From Falsirhodobacter sp. 20TX0035 (GTDB lineage: Bacteria; Pseudomonadota; Alphaproteobacteria; Rhodobacterales; Rhodobacteraceae), in contig NZ_JAQMHV010000007.1 of the NCBI RefSeq assembly GCF_028307215.1, positions 1 through 64,000 of the forward strand: a stretch of DNA of 64,000 nucleotides, given 5' to 3'. Under the pieces are notes generated by a model. It was given only the letters and a program-made list of their open reading frames with translations, ran no database searches and had not been told where the DNA came from. Shown here piece by piece: positions 32,995 through 43,283 of the stretch (its first letter is position 1; every line of letters starts with the position of its first letter). The position numbers were made by a program, and so were the translations under genes.

Positions 32995-34278
32995 ATGTCG
33001 ATCACCTCTTCCATGAATGCCGGCGTGGCGGGACTGAACGCCAACTCCTCGCGTCTGGCCACGATTTCCGACAACATCGCCAACTCCGGCACCTACGGGT
33101 ACAAGCGGGTCGACACCTCCTTCTTCGAGATGGTGAACGCCGGCAGTTCCAGCGGCGGCAACTACGCGGCCGGGGGCGTGCGCACCACCTCCTCGCGCGA
33201 TATCGGGCAAAGCGGGGCGCTGATCGGCACCTCCAACGCCACCGACATCGCGGTCAGCGGCCGCGGCTTCATTCCCGTGACGGCGGACGGCAACAGCACG
33301 GTCCTGACCACGACCGGATCCTTCAGCACGGACGCCAACGGCTTTCTGGTCACCGATTCGGGGCTGACGCTTATGGGCTGGGCGGCGGGGGCGGACGGAA
33401 AGATCCCGGGCGTGGCGCGCGAATCCATGGCCGCGTTGCAGCCGGTCCAGATCAGCCTGAACCAGGCCATGTCCAACCCCACGACGGAAATGTCCATGGC
33501 GGTGAACCTGCCCGCCACCTCCACCCGCCCCGGCGCAACGGGGGAGGCGCTGACCCAGACGATGGAATATTTCGACACGATGGGCACGTCCCAGTCGCTG
33601 ACCGCCACCTTCACCCCGGTGGAGGCGACGGGCACCGACGCATCGAACCAGTGGACGATGGAACTGCGCGACGACGCCTCGGGCGAGGTGATGGGCACCT
33701 ACCAGCTGACCTTCGACACCACGCAGGCGGCGGGTGGCACCCTGTCGAACGTCCAGACGCTGTCCGGCGGGGCCTATGACACCGAAAGCGGCGCGATCGG
33801 CCTGACGCTGGGCGGCACATCGGTCAGCTTCGACATCGGCACCTATGGCGCCCGCGACGGCATGACGCAGCTGTCGGACACCTACACACCCTCCGCGATC
33901 CAGAAGAACGGCTCCGCCATCGGCAGCCTGAAATCGGTGGAGATCGACCAGAACGGCTATGTGATCGCGATCTACAACCAGGGCTTCAGCCGCACGATCT
34001 ATCAGGTGCCAGTGGTAGACGTGCCCAATCCCGAAGGGCTGAAGACGCTGAACAATCAGACCTATCAGCTGACGAACGAGGCGGGTGCCTTCTATCTGTG
34101 GGACGCGGGCACGGGCCCCGTGGGCACGACCGAGGGCTACACGCTGGAGGAATCGACCACGGATGTCGCGCATGAGCTGACGACCCTGATCCAGACACAG
34201 CACGCCTATTCCTCCAACGCCAAGATCATCCAGACGGTGGACGAGATGTTGCAGGAAACCACCGATCTGAAGCGTTGA
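32995..34278 (+). CDS. flgE: Flagellar hook protein FlgE
   Basis: Builds the hook joining the basal body to the filament. The 427 residues are typical. The N-terminal rod/hook helix is SSMNAGVAGLNANSSRLATISDNIANSGTYGY-like (~residues 5-36) with the ANxxTxGYK-type motif. A variable middle (~80-340) follows. The C-terminal helix VAHELTTLIQTQHAYSSNAK (~390-409) is the matching coiled-coil partner. Exported through the flagellar type III system, so it has no cleaved signal. It starts 60 bases after motB. Confidence 0.95.
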   Translation: MSITSSMNAGVAGLNANSSRLATISDNIANSGTYGYKRVDTSFFEMVNAGSSSGGNYAAGGVRTTSSRDIGQSGALIGTSNATDIAVSGRGFIPVTADGNSTVLTTTGSFSTDANGFLVTDSGLTLMGWAAGADGKIPGVARESMAALQPVQISLNQAMSNPTTEMSMAVNLPATSTRPGATGEALTQTMEYFDTMGTSQSLTATFTPVEATGTDASNQWTMELRDDASGEVMGTYQLTFDTTQAAGGTLSNVQTLSGGAYDTESGAIGLTLGGTSVSFDIGTYGARDGMTQLSDTYTPSAIQKNGSAIGSLKSVEIDQNGYVIAIYNQGFSRTIYQVPVVDVPNPEGLKTLNNQTYQLTNEAGAFYLWDAGTGPVGTTEGYTLEESTTDVAHELTTLIQTQHAYSSNAKIIQTVDEMLQETTDLKR

Positions 34279-34285
34279 GGACAGC

Positions 34286-35596
34286 ATGTCGCTTGGTTCC
34301 GCCCTTTCCATCGCGCAGTCCGGCCTGAACGCGGCGTCGCGGTCGGCCGATCTGACCTCGCAGAACATCGCGAACGCCCTGAACGAAGGGTATGCGCGGC
34401 GCGAGATGTCGCTGACCACGCGCGCCACCGGCGGCGTGGTGGTGACGGGCGTCACGCGCTTCGTGGACCAAGCGGTGACGGCGGATCGCCGGACGGCCGA
34501 GGCGGGCAGTGCGGGCAGCACCGCCCGCGCGGGGTTTCTGGGCGATCTTGAAGGCGCCATCGGGGTGGCGGGGGCGACAGGATCGCTTGGCTCGCTGGTG
34601 GCAGGGCTGGAAGGGGCGCTGATCGATGCGGCGAGCCAGCCGCAATCCCCCACGGCGCTGGGCACGGCGGTGCGGGCGGCGGACACGCTGGCGGAACGGG
34701 TCAACACCTTGGGCGACACGGTTCAGGCCGCCCGGCTGAAGGCCGACGGCCAGATCGCGACCACCGTTCGCGGCCTGAACACGGCCCTGAAGCAGGTGGA
34801 AGCGCTGAACACCCAGATCGCCGGTCTGGGCGGGTCGGGCACCGACGTCACGACCCTGCAGGACCAGCGTCAGGCCCTGGTGGACACCATCGCCCGCCAG
34901 ATCCCCGTGCGCGAGGTGACGCGGGACGATGGCCGCATCGCCCTCGTGACGCAGAACGGTGCCACGCTTCTGGACGGCAAGGCCGCGACGCTGTCCTTTT
35001 CCCCGGCCAACGCGATGACGGCCGGGATGACGAGGGAGTCGGGCGCCCTGTCCGGGCTGACGCTGAACGGTCATCCCCTGACCAAGCTGGGCGACGGGGA
35101 GCTGGCGGCCCAGTTCGACATCCGCGACACGCTGGGGGTGGCGGCGCAGGCCGATCTGGACGCGGTGGCGCAGGATCTGACCGCCCGCTTCGCCGACAGC
35201 GGCCTGATGGAGGCAGGGGCGGACGGGCTTCAGGTCAACGCCGCGCTGGCCGACGAGCCTTGGCGCCTGCGCGACGGGCTGGATGCGGTGGCGGAAGGGG
35301 CAAAGGGCGACGCCACCCGCCTCAGCGCGCTCGTGGCGTCCATGGGCGACGGTCGGGGTGCCGAAGGTGTGGCGAAGGATCTCCTGTCCTCCGTCTCCTC
35401 GGCCCGCATCGCGACCGAGGACGAGGCCAGCTTCCGCACCGCTCAGTACGACACCCTGCGCACCGCCGAACTGGCGAACGGCGTCGACACGGACACCGAG
35501 ATGACGAACCTGCTGGTGATCCAGCAGGCCTATTCCGCCAACGCAAAGGTCATCCAGGCCGTGGATGCGATGATGAACACCCTGCTGGAGTTGTGA
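34286..35596 (+). CDS. flgK: Flagellar hook-associated protein FlgK
   Basis: The first hook-filament junction protein (HAP1), 436 residues, shorter than the ~550 of enteric bacteria because the outer domains are reduced. The N-terminal segment ALSIAQSGLNAASRSADLTS with NIANALNEGYARR (~residues 5-37) and the C-terminal NLLVIQQAYSANAKVIQAVD (~410-430) are the conserved coiled ends. It lies 7 bases after flgE and 1 base before flgL. Confidence 0.92.
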   Translation: MSLGSALSIAQSGLNAASRSADLTSQNIANALNEGYARREMSLTTRATGGVVVTGVTRFVDQAVTADRRTAEAGSAGSTARAGFLGDLEGAIGVAGATGSLGSLVAGLEGALIDAASQPQSPTALGTAVRAADTLAERVNTLGDTVQAARLKADGQIATTVRGLNTALKQVEALNTQIAGLGGSGTDVTTLQDQRQALVDTIARQIPVREVTRDDGRIALVTQNGATLLDGKAATLSFSPANAMTAGMTRESGALSGLTLNGHPLTKLGDGELAAQFDIRDTLGVAAQADLDAVAQDLTARFADSGLMEAGADGLQVNAALADEPWRLRDGLDAVAEGAKGDATRLSALVASMGDGRGAEGVAKDLLSSVSSARIATEDEASFRTAQYDTLRTAELANGVDTDTEMTNLLVIQQAYSANAKVIQAVDAMMNTLLEL

Positions 35597-35597
35597 C

Positions 35598-36593
35598 ATG
35601 GCTTCCATAACGCTGGCCGACATGGCCCAGAATTTCGCCCTGCGCCGCCACAACACCTCGCTTCAATCCGATCTCCAGCGTCTGTCGCAGGAAACGGTCA
35701 CGGGGCTGGCCGCCGACACCGGGCGCGCGGTGGGGGGCGACTTCACCGAACTTTCTGCGATCACCGGCAGCCTGTCGCGGCTGGAGGCTTATGGCACCGC
35801 GGTCACGCTGGCGGCCACGCTGACCGCCGGCACGCAAGGTGCCTTGGCGGCGATCGACAACGCCATCGGCGGCCTAGGAACCGAAATGTCGAACCCGACG
35901 ATGACGGGCACCGCCTCCTCGGTCGACACGCTGGGCAAGACGGCCCTGCACGCGTTTCAGGCCACCGTCTCCGCACTGAACACCGGGGTGAGCGGGCAGA
36001 GCCTGTTCGGGGGCACGGAGGTGAATCGGCCCGCGCTGGCCGACGCGGAGACCATCCTGTCGGCCCTGCAGAACGCAACCGCCACAGCCGGCACGGCCGA
36101 GGAACTGGAGGCGGCGGTGAACGACTGGTTCGCCTCCGATTTCACCATGGTCGCCTACAAGGGCGGCGCGGAACGCGCGCCCTATACGGTGGGGGAAAAC
36201 GACCGGGTTCAGGCGTCGGTCACCGCGACCGATCCCGCGCTTGTGCAGACGCTGAAGGGTCTGGCCATGGGCGCGCTTCTGTCGCGGGGCGCGCTGGCGG
36301 GGCAGACGGAGGAACGTCAGGATCTGGCGCAACGCGCGGGCGGCGCGATCCTGAAGGGCGGGGACGAGCGGACGGACCTGATGGCCCGCATCGGCGCGGG
36401 CGAAGCGCGGCTGTCCAACATCCAGACACGCAACACGGCGCAGATCGCGGCGCTGGAACTGGCCCGCACCGACATCCTGTCGGTGGACAACTACGAAAGC
36501 GCCGTCCGGCTGGAGGCGACGCAGACGCAGATCGAGACGCTGTATTCCGTGACGGCGCGGCTGTCGCAGATGTCGCTGGCGGACTTCCTGTGA
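35598..36593 (+). CDS. flgL: Flagellar hook-associated protein FlgL
   Basis: The second junction protein (HAP3), 331 residues, flagellin-like. The N-terminal helix (~1-60) has LRRHNTSLQSDLQRLSQETV and TGLAADTG, and the C-terminal helix (~270-325) has NYESAVRLEATQTQIETLYSVTARL-type repeats ending in SLADFL, as in flagellin/FlgL ends. The stop overlaps the flgI ATG by one base. Confidence 0.9.
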   Translation: MASITLADMAQNFALRRHNTSLQSDLQRLSQETVTGLAADTGRAVGGDFTELSAITGSLSRLEAYGTAVTLAATLTAGTQGALAAIDNAIGGLGTEMSNPTMTGTASSVDTLGKTALHAFQATVSALNTGVSGQSLFGGTEVNRPALADAETILSALQNATATAGTAEELEAAVNDWFASDFTMVAYKGGAERAPYTVGENDRVQASVTATDPALVQTLKGLAMGALLSRGALAGQTEERQDLAQRAGGAILKGGDERTDLMARIGAGEARLSNIQTRNTAQIAALELARTDILSVDNYESAVRLEATQTQIETLYSVTARLSQMSLADFL

Positions 36594-37675
36594 TGTGGCG
36601 GCTGGTCCTGTTCCTGATCTGCTTCGCGCTTCCCGTGGCGGCGGCCCCGATCCGCATCAAGGATCTGGTGGATTACGACGGCGTGCGGGGCAACGACCTT
36701 GTGGGTTACGGCCTTGTGGTGGGTCTGAACGGCACGGGCGACAGCCTGCGCAATTCCCCCTTCACCGAAGAGATCATGGCCAACCTGCTGGAACGGCTGG
36801 GCGTGAACGTCACGGGCGAGATGCTGCGCCCTAAGAACGTGGCGGCCGTGTTCGTGACGGCCAGCCTGCCGGCCTTCGCACGGTCGGGCAGCCAGATCGA
36901 CGTCACCATCTCGGCCATCGGGGATGCCAAAAGCCTTCTGGGCGGCACGCTGGTGATGACCCCCCTGAACGGCGCGGACGGAGAGATCTATGCCGTCGCG
37001 CAGGGCACCATCATCGCGGCCGGCATCTCGGCCGAAGGGCAGGCGGCGCGGGTGGTGCAGGGGGTTCCCACCTCGGGCAGCATTCCCCGTGGGGCCCGGG
37101 TGGAGCGGGAGGTGGAGTTCGACTTCAACGGGCTGCAAACCCTGCGTCTGGCCCTGCGCAATCCCGATTTCACCACCGCCGCGCGGATTGAGGCGACGGT
37201 GAACCAGGCCTTCGGGCGCATCGCCACGCTGCAGGATTCAGGCACGGTGCAGCTGAACCTGCGGGGGCAATCGCCCGCCCACCTTCTGGCCAACCTTGAA
37301 AACCTGCTGGTGGAGCCGGAAACCCGCGCCCGCGTGGTGGTCGACCAGCGGTCGGGCACCATCGTCATGGGCGAGGACGTGCGCATCAGCCGCGTGGCCG
37401 TGGCGCAGGGCAACCTGACCCTGCGGATCGAGGAAGCGCCGCAGGTCGTGCAGCCCAACCCCTTCTCCCCGGGGGAATCGATCGTGGTGCCGCGCACGGG
37501 GGTGCGGATGCAGCAGGACCCAGGCACCGGACTGGCCGAGGTGGAAGGCTCCACCAGCCTGTCGCAGGTGGTGGCGGGCCTGAACGCGCTGGGCGTGGCG
37601 CCCTACGACATGATCGACATCCTGAAAAGCATCGACGCCGCAGGTGCGCTGCACGCGGAATTCCTGGTGCGCTAG
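36593..37675 (+). CDS. flgI: Flagellar P-ring protein FlgI
   Basis: A 360-residue periplasmic protein forming the peptidoglycan-level ring around the rod. A signal peptide (~1-18, [15 protein letters not shown]) precedes the conserved start [31 protein letters not shown]-type block. The middle has [19 protein letters not shown], and the C-terminal end [23 protein letters not shown] is the family signature. Its TAG and the mutL stop on the other strand share the sequence CTAG. It is the last flagellar gene visible here. Confidence 0.95.
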   Translation: MWRLVLFLICFALPVAAAPIRIKDLVDYDGVRGNDLVGYGLVVGLNGTGDSLRNSPFTEEIMANLLERLGVNVTGEMLRPKNVAAVFVTASLPAFARSGSQIDVTISAIGDAKSLLGGTLVMTPLNGADGEIYAVAQGTIIAAGISAEGQAARVVQGVPTSGSIPRGARVEREVEFDFNGLQTLRLALRNPDFTTAARIEATVNQAFGRIATLQDSGTVQLNLRGQSPAHLLANLENLLVEPETRARVVVDQRSGTIVMGEDVRISRVAVAQGNLTLRIEEAPQVVQPNPFSPGESIVVPRTGVRMQQDPGTGLAEVEGSTSLSQVVAGLNALGVAPYDMIDILKSIDAAGALHAEFLVR

Positions 37676-39459
37676 CGCCGCCCGAACAGCCGCTCGATGT
37701 CGTGCAGGGCCAGTTCCACATAGGTGGGGCGGCCATGGTTGCACTGGCCGGACCGGGGCGTCGCCTCCATCTCGCGAAGAAGGGCGTTCATCTCCTCGGC
37801 CCGCATCTGGCGGCCGGACCGCACCGATCCATGGCAGGCCATGCGTGACAGGATGGCGTCCATCCGCGCCTGAAGCGTGGTGCTGTCGCCTTCGGCCAGT
37901 TCGTCCAGGATGTCGCGCAGCAGGGCCGCCGCGTCGACACGGCCCAGGATGGCGGGCGTTTCCCGCACCGCCACCGCCCCCGGGCCGAACCCTTCCAGCG
38001 TCAGGCCCAGCCGGGCCAGATCCTCGGCCATGTCCAGAAGCTGCGCGGCGTCGGGCGGAGACAGTTCCACGATCTCGGGGATCAGCAGGGCCTGGGCGGC
38101 CACGCCCGCCGCGTCGCGCTGCGTCTTCAGGCGTTCGTAGACCAGCCGTTCATGCGCCGCGTGCTGGTCCACGATGACCATGCCGCGCGCGGTCTGGGCG
38201 ATGATGTAGTTGCCGTGCACCTGCCCGCGCGCCGCGCCCAGGGGAAGGCTTTCATTCGCCGCGACCGCTTCCTCCACCCGGGCCGAGGGGGCTTCGGCAA
38301 AGCCCAGCGGCGCCTGCCACGTCGTGCTGCGCGCCAGCACCGGCTGCGAGGGGCGGTCCATCTGGTAGACGCGCGGCGGCTCCGGCCGCATCGCCTCCAG
38401 CGTCTCGCTCGCCACGGTGGTGGAGGCGCGGTGCCCCGCGCCCGCCAGCACCTGCCGCAGCCCCGACACGATCAGCGCGCGAGCGGCGGCGGGGTCGCGA
38501 AAGCGCACCTCGGTCTTGGCAGGATGCACGTTCACGTCCACCAGTTGCGGATCGCAGGTGATCCCCAGCACCGCCGCCGCGTGCCGGTCGCGCGACAGCA
38601 CGTCCATGTAGGCCGCGCGCAAGGCGCCGGTCAGCATCCGGTCCAGCACCGGACGCCCGTTCACGAACAGGAACTGCTGCGTCCCGGACCCGCGCGAATA
38701 GGTGGGCAGGGCGGCATAGCCCGTCAGCCGCAGCCCGTCGCGTTCCAGATCCACGGGCAGGGCGTTGGTCACGAAATCGGGGCCGAGGATGCGGCCCAGC
38801 CGTCCCGCCAGCGCGTCGAAGAAGTCCCCCGGCTCCGGGTCGGTGCGGAAGATCACCCGCACGCTGCCCGCATCCGTCAGGGTGAAGCCCACGGTTGGTT
38901 CGGCCATGGCGAGGCGGCGGATCACGTCGGCAATCGCCTGCGCCTCGGCCCGGTCTGACCGCAGGAACTTCAGCCGGGCGGGCGTGGCGAAGAACAGATC
39001 GCGCAGCTCCACCACGGTGCCGTTGCGCGCGGCGGCGGGACGCACGGGTTCGGCCCGCCCGCCCGCCACGGCGATGACCGCGCCTTCCGTCCCTTCGCAG
39101 CGCGAGGTGATGGACAGGCGCCCCACCGCGCCCAGCGAGGGCAGCGCCTCGCCCCGGAAGCCAAAGGTGTGGATGGCCAGAAGGTCGCTGCCGTCGATCT
39201 TCGACGTGGCGTGCCGCGTCAGGGCCAGCGGCAGGTCGTCCGGGCCCATGCCGCAACCGTCATCCGTCACGCGGATCAGGGTCTTGCCGCCGTCCACGTA
39301 ATCCACCGCGATGCGGCGCGCGCCGGCGTCCAGCGCATTTTCCACCAGCTCCTTCACGGCCGAGGCGGGACGCTCCACAACCTCGCCCGCGGCGATGCGG
39401 TTGATGGCGGATTCGTCCAGCTGGCGGATGACGGGGCGGGGCGGGAGTGTGTGGGGCAT
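37672..39459 (-). CDS. mutL: DNA mismatch repair protein MutL
   Basis: Coordinates mismatch repair between MutS and downstream enzymes. It has 595 residues. The N-terminal GHKL ATPase (~1-330) has [31 protein letters not shown] and the [18 protein letters not shown] block. The C-terminal domain has [14 protein letters not shown], which matches the metal-binding endonuclease motif DQHAx2Ex4E, plus ACHGSVRSG and CNHGRPT near the end. It is therefore likely to nick DNA itself, as expected in bacteria lacking MutH. Confidence 0.97.
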   Translation of the reverse strand: MPHTLPPRPVIRQLDESAINRIAAGEVVERPASAVKELVENALDAGARRIAVDYVDGGKTLIRVTDDGCGMGPDDLPLALTRHATSKIDGSDLLAIHTFGFRGEALPSLGAVGRLSITSRCEGTEGAVIAVAGGRAEPVRPAAARNGTVVELRDLFFATPARLKFLRSDRAEAQAIADVIRRLAMAEPTVGFTLTDAGSVRVIFRTDPEPGDFFDALAGRLGRILGPDFVTNALPVDLERDGLRLTGYAALPTYSRGSGTQQFLFVNGRPVLDRMLTGALRAAYMDVLSRDRHAAAVLGITCDPQLVDVNVHPAKTEVRFRDPAAARALIVSGLRQVLAGAGHRASTTVASETLEAMRPEPPRVYQMDRPSQPVLARSTTWQAPLGFAEAPSARVEEAVAANESLPLGAARGQVHGNYIIAQTARGMVIVDQHAAHERLVYERLKTQRDAAGVAAQALLIPEIVELSPPDAAQLLDMAEDLARLGLTLEGFGPGAVAVRETPAILGRVDAAALLRDILDELAEGDSTTLQARMDAILSRMACHGSVRSGRQMRAEEMNALLREMEATPRSGQCNHGRPTYVELALHDIERLFGRR

Positions 39460-39482
39460 GATGGCCCCGGAATAGCATGGAT

Positions 39483-39507
39483 ACGGGGCGGCTGACCACC
39501 GCCCCGT
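39483..39507. terminator. Hairpin between the M16 pair and mutL
   Basis: ACGGGGCGG, loop ctgacca, CCGCCCCGT lies just after the minus-strand peptidase stop and before mutL. There is no T run; it may be a weak terminator or a stabilising 3' structure. Confidence 0.4.
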
Positions 39508-39514
39508 CCGGGGG

Positions 39515-40822
39515 TCAGTGCGCGTCCAGCCCGGTGGGGCGGCCCACCACGACGAAGTGCAGCTTCGCCGGATCGTAAAGCTCCGCGGCCACGCGGTTCA
39601 CATCGTCCAGCGTCAGCGCCTCGATCAGGGCGTTGCGGTTCTTGGGATAGTCGATGGGGAAGCCCTGCATCTGCATTCCGACCAGAATGCTCGCGATCGG
39701 GCCGTTGCCGTCGAACCGCAGCGGATAGGCCCCGGTCAGGTAGGTCTTTGCCGCATCCAGCTCGGGCTGCGTCACGCCGTCCTTCGCGATCTTCGCCCAC
39801 TGGTCGCGCACGAGGCCCACCGCCTCGGCCGTCTTGTCGTTGTCCGAGGCGAACTGGCCCGCCACGAAATCGGCCAGATCCATCGTGGCCAGCTGGCTGT
39901 AGGCGCCATAGGTCAGGCCGCGCTTGCTGCGCAACTCGTCCATCAGGCGGGCGGTGAAGCGGCCGCCGCCCAGGATCTCGTTCGCGACAAAGGCGGCCAT
40001 GAAGTCGGGGTCCTGCACGTCCAGCCCCGGCTGGCCGAAGCGCACCACGGCCTGCGGCGTGGGGAAGTCCACCACATGCGTGCCGCGATCGGCCTGCCAT
40101 GTCGCGGCGCCGGGCGGGGCGGTCGCGGTGGCGGGCAGGTCGCCCAGCAGCGTGTCCAGAAGTGCGCCCAGCTGTTCGGGCGTGATGTCGCCCGCGGCCG
40201 CCACATAGACGTTGTCGCGGGCCATCGCCGCCTTGTGCACGGCGGCCAGCTGTTCCGGCGTCAGCGCCTTCACGCTGTCCAGGGTGCCCGACGAATCGGT
40301 GCCGTAGGGATGATCGCCATAGGCGTCGTGCTGGAAGGTCAGCGCCGCGATGCTTTCGGGATCCTGCGCCGCCGAGGCGAGGTTCGACAGCACCTGCCCC
40401 CGCACCCGGTTCACGGCGTTCGGATCGAACGTCGGGTCCACCAGCGCGCTGCGCAGAAGGTCCACCGCCTGATCGCGGTTTTCCGTCAGCATCTGCGCCG
40501 ACACGGCGATGGCGTCGGCCGAGGAGTCGAAGCCGAAGCGCGCCGCCAACGCATCGCGGGCCTGCGCGAAGCCTTGCGCGTCCAGATCGCCCGCGCCTTC
40601 CTCCAGCGTGGCGGTCATCAGGTTCACGGCGCCGCGCTGGCCTTCGGGGTCCAGCGCCGTACCGCCGCGGAACCGCAGTTCCAGCGCGGTGAAGGGGATG
40701 TTGTGATCCTCCACCAGCCAGGCGGTGATCCCGCCGGGGGAGGTGACCTCGTGGATGTCGGTGGCGGCGTGGGCCGGAAGCGCCAGGGCGATCAGGGCGG
40801 CGGTAGTACGCAGGATCTTCAT
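39515..40822 (-). CDS. M16 peptidase-like protein lacking the zinc motif
   Basis: A 435-residue partner of the upstream M16 peptidase. A signal peptide (~1-19, [17 protein letters not shown]) indicates periplasmic location. The position of the zinc HxxEH motif reads NLMTATLEE, so it has no catalytic site. It keeps the C-terminal half with an Arg/Tyr-type segment ([18 protein letters not shown]). In such pairs one subunit cleaves and this one holds the substrate. It overlaps the active subunit gene by 4 bases. Confidence 0.88.
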   Translation of the reverse strand: MKILRTTAALIALALPAHAATDIHEVTSPGGITAWLVEDHNIPFTALELRFRGGTALDPEGQRGAVNLMTATLEEGAGDLDAQGFAQARDALAARFGFDSSADAIAVSAQMLTENRDQAVDLLRSALVDPTFDPNAVNRVRGQVLSNLASAAQDPESIAALTFQHDAYGDHPYGTDSSGTLDSVKALTPEQLAAVHKAAMARDNVYVAAAGDITPEQLGALLDTLLGDLPATATAPPGAATWQADRGTHVVDFPTPQAVVRFGQPGLDVQDPDFMAAFVANEILGGGRFTARLMDELRSKRGLTYGAYSQLATMDLADFVAGQFASDNDKTAEAVGLVRDQWAKIAKDGVTQPELDAAKTYLTGAYPLRFDGNGPIASILVGMQMQGFPIDYPKNRNALIEALTLDDVNRVAAELYDPAKLHFVVVGRPTGLDAH

Positions 40823-42153
40823 GGCGTCGTCTCCTCTTGCTCCAGCCAGCCCGTAACGGACTGACGGCGGTCCAGAACCTTGCGGGCGGCGGCCAGGACC
40901 TGTTCGGCCGTCACGTCCTGAAGGGCGCGGGGCCAGTCCTGCACGTCCTGCACGGTCAGCCCCACGGCCAGGGCCGCGCCGTATTCGTTGGCAAGGCCGC
41001 CGGAATCGTCCCGGTTGTAGATGTCGCTGGCGCGCAGCTGGGTCTTGATCCGGTCCAGCTGCGCGGCGTCCACGCCGTCCTTCAGGAAGTCGGCAAGAAC
41101 CTTGTCCATCGCATCCTCCGCCTCCTGAAGCGTGACGCCATCGGCCGGGACCACGCCCAGCGTGAAGGTGGACGGATCGACCGAGGTCCCGTCATACCCG
41201 GCCATGGTGTAGATCGCGGTCGGATTTTCCCCGAACTGCATCTTCTGCGCCAGGACCGAGGTGGTGGGATCCCCGCCCAGAAGGGCGGCCAGAACCGCCA
41301 GCGCCGCAGCCTCGGACTGATCGCCGGCGTTGCGTTCGGGGGCAAGGTAGGACCGGGTCACGTAGGGCTGCGCCACCCGTTCGTCGTGGAAGGTCAGGCG
41401 GCGTTCGGCCAGTTGCGGCGGTTCCTGCGGGCGGGCGCGGGGCGGCAGGGTGTCGGACGGCTTCAGCGGGCCGAAATGCTCCTCCGCCATGGCGCGCACG
41501 GCGTCGGGTTCCACGTCGCCCGCCACCACCAAGATGGCGTTGTTGGGCGCATAGAAGGTGCGGTAGTGGTCCAGCGCGTCCTCGCGGCTCAGCGCCTCCA
41601 TCTCGGCCCGCCAGCCGATCACGGGGCGGCGGTAGGGGCTGTTCATGTATTGCGCGGCGTTCATCTGTTCCTGGAACTGGGCCTGCGGATTGGAATCGGT
41701 CCGCTGGCTGCGTTCTTCCAGGATCACGTTGCGTTCGTTGTCCACGATGGGCTGCGACAGATCAAGGTTGACCATCCGGTCCGCCTCCATCGACAGCATC
41801 AGGTCCAGCTTGTCGGCCGCCACCCGTTCGTAATAGGCGGTGTAGTCGTACGAGGTGAAGGCGTTGTTGGATCCGCCCAGCGCCGACACGGTGGCCGCGA
41901 AGTCGCCGGGTTCGGTGGTGGCGGTCCCCTGGAACATCAGGTGCTCCAGAAAATGCGCGACGCCGGATTCGCCGGTCTTTTCGTCCGCCGATCCGGTGCG
42001 GTACCAGACCATGCTGGTGACGACGGGGGCGCGGTGATCCTCGATCACGACGATGTCGAGGCCGTTGTCCAGCCGGAACTCCGTCACGTCCTGGGCCAGG
42101 GCGGGGGTGGCGCACAGGCACAGGGCCAGCGCGGCTGGCAAGCGGTGGGGCAT
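40819..42153 (-). CDS. M16 family zinc metallopeptidase
   Basis: A 444-residue periplasmic peptidase of the pitrilysin/processing-peptidase group. After a signal peptide (~1-20, ending TPALAQ) come the inverted zinc motif HFLEH (~residue 69-73) and the distal Glu in NVILEERSQR (~145). Substrates are probably unstructured peptides; relatives include PqqL-like proteins. AAGGAGG precedes the ATG at 42153 and decides that start over one 27 bases earlier. It forms a heterodimer operon with the following inactive subunit. Confidence 0.93.
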   Translation of the reverse strand: MPHRLPAALALCLCATPALAQDVTEFRLDNGLDIVVIEDHRAPVVTSMVWYRTGSADEKTGESGVAHFLEHLMFQGTATTEPGDFAATVSALGGSNNAFTSYDYTAYYERVAADKLDLMLSMEADRMVNLDLSQPIVDNERNVILEERSQRTDSNPQAQFQEQMNAAQYMNSPYRRPVIGWRAEMEALSREDALDHYRTFYAPNNAILVVAGDVEPDAVRAMAEEHFGPLKPSDTLPPRARPQEPPQLAERRLTFHDERVAQPYVTRSYLAPERNAGDQSEAAALAVLAALLGGDPTTSVLAQKMQFGENPTAIYTMAGYDGTSVDPSTFTLGVVPADGVTLQEAEDAMDKVLADFLKDGVDAAQLDRIKTQLRASDIYNRDDSGGLANEYGAALAVGLTVQDVQDWPRALQDVTAEQVLAAARKVLDRRQSVTGWLEQEETTP

Positions 42154-42231
42154 GGGGATCCTCCTTGCGGTTCGGGGCAAGGTGACCTCAGCCCCGCCCG
42201 AAGGGCAAGCCGTCCTACGCGGTTGTGATCG

Positions 42232-42735
42232 TCAGTTGGCGGGCGGTGCCGCCGGCGTGCGCAGGCCCTGCTGCTGCCAGCGGGCCGCTTCGCTGCGCGG
42301 ATCCAGCGTCTGGCCCGAATAGGCCTGGTAATAGGTCGTGTTGCTGAACACGCGGTTCAGCAGGCGGCCGCGGTTGTCGTCGCGGAAGGATTCGTCGGCC
42401 ACGGCCAGTTCGCCCCGCACGTTCGGCTGGGTGCCGTAGCGGTTCGTGGCGGTCAGAAGCGCGCGGTCCCCGGCGGTTCCGGCGTTGGGATTGCCGCCCA
42501 GCGCCACGATCGCCTGCGCCTGCGGGTTCGGTTCGGTCCGGTTGGTGCCGCCCGGCGTCGGGGGCGGCAGGTCGTTCAGCGACGGGGGCATTTCCAGCGG
42601 ACGTTGCGGCACAACGGAAAATTCGTCCGGACCGTTGCCCGTGGACCGAAGGCGGATCAGGTTCGGGTCATCGCTTCCCCCGCAGGCCGAGAGCGTGAGG
42701 AACGCCGCGCCCGCGATTGCCAGTGCTGCCCGCAT
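42232..42735 (-). CDS. DUF3035 lipoprotein
   Basis: A 167-residue predicted lipoprotein: the signal ends in the lipobox LSAC with Cys18. The mature protein is Pro/Asn/Arg-rich, with FSVVPQRPLEMPPSLNDLP, typical of DUF3035, a Rhodobacterales family without known function. AAGGAG precedes the ATG at 42735; a TTG six bases earlier is in frame but weaker. It sits between lspA, which processes lipoproteins, and the M16 peptidases, a conserved neighbourhood that may reflect outer-membrane protein quality control. Confidence 0.8.
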   Translation of the reverse strand: MRAALAIAGAAFLTLSACGGSDDPNLIRLRSTGNGPDEFSVVPQRPLEMPPSLNDLPPPTPGGTNRTEPNPQAQAIVALGGNPNAGTAGDRALLTATNRYGTQPNVRGELAVADESFRDDNRGRLLNRVFSNTTYYQAYSGQTLDPRSEAARWQQQGLRTPAAPPAN

Positions 42736-42781
42736 GTCCAACTCCTTCGTCGTTCGGGTTTCGTTTAGCGCAAAGGCCCCG

Positions 42782-43282
42782 TCACGTCACGCGGTCTTTG
42801 ACGGAGCGTCCTTCGGGGGGCTTCGGCTCCCCCGTGAACAGCACGAGGCCGATGGCGCCGGCGAAGATCGCGATGTCGGCCACGTTGAACGCATAGGGAT
42901 TGTCGAACCCGCAGCAGGACATGTTCAGGAAATCCGCCACCGCGCCATACAGGATCCGGTCGATGACGTTGCCCATCGCGCCGCCGATCAGCAGCCCGCC
43001 CGACACCTGCGCCAGCCGCGAATGGCCGGGCCGGCGCATCCACCACACGACCCAGCCCGAGATGGCGACCGCCACCACGATCAGCAGCCATTTCGTGGTC
43101 ACGGCGTCGCCCGCGAAAAGGCCGAAGTTCATCCCTTGGTTCCAAGCCATCTGGAAGGTCAGAAAGGGGGGGATCACCTCGATCCGGCCCAGATGGATCA
43201 GGCCCAGACCGTGCACCACGGCCAGCTTGGTCATCTGGTCCAGCGCGAAGGTCAGGGCGGCGGTCAGGGCGACGGCGCGCAT
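42782..43282 (-). CDS. lspA: Lipoprotein signal peptidase
   Basis: Cleaves signal peptides of diacylglyceryl-modified lipoproteins in the inner membrane. It has 166 residues and four transmembrane helices. The two catalytic Asp residues are in [14 protein letters not shown] and [25 protein letters not shown] is the conserved Asn/Gly loop (usually written NxGxxFG). It begins 1 base after the purH stop and is followed by the DUF3035 lipoprotein gene. Confidence 0.96.
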   Translation of the reverse strand: MRAVALTAALTFALDQMTKLAVVHGLGLIHLGRIEVIPPFLTFQMAWNQGMNFGLFAGDAVTTKWLLIVVAVAISGWVVWWMRRPGHSRLAQVSGGLLIGGAMGNVIDRILYGAVADFLNMSCCGFDNPYAFNVADIAIFAGAIGLVLFTGEPKPPEGRSVKDRVT

Positions 43283-43283
43283 G

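Noticed and set aside
32323-34719. 798-codon minus-strand frame across motB, flgE and flgK
   Set aside because: It is antisense to three well-defined flagellar genes and its composition is typical of shadow frames.
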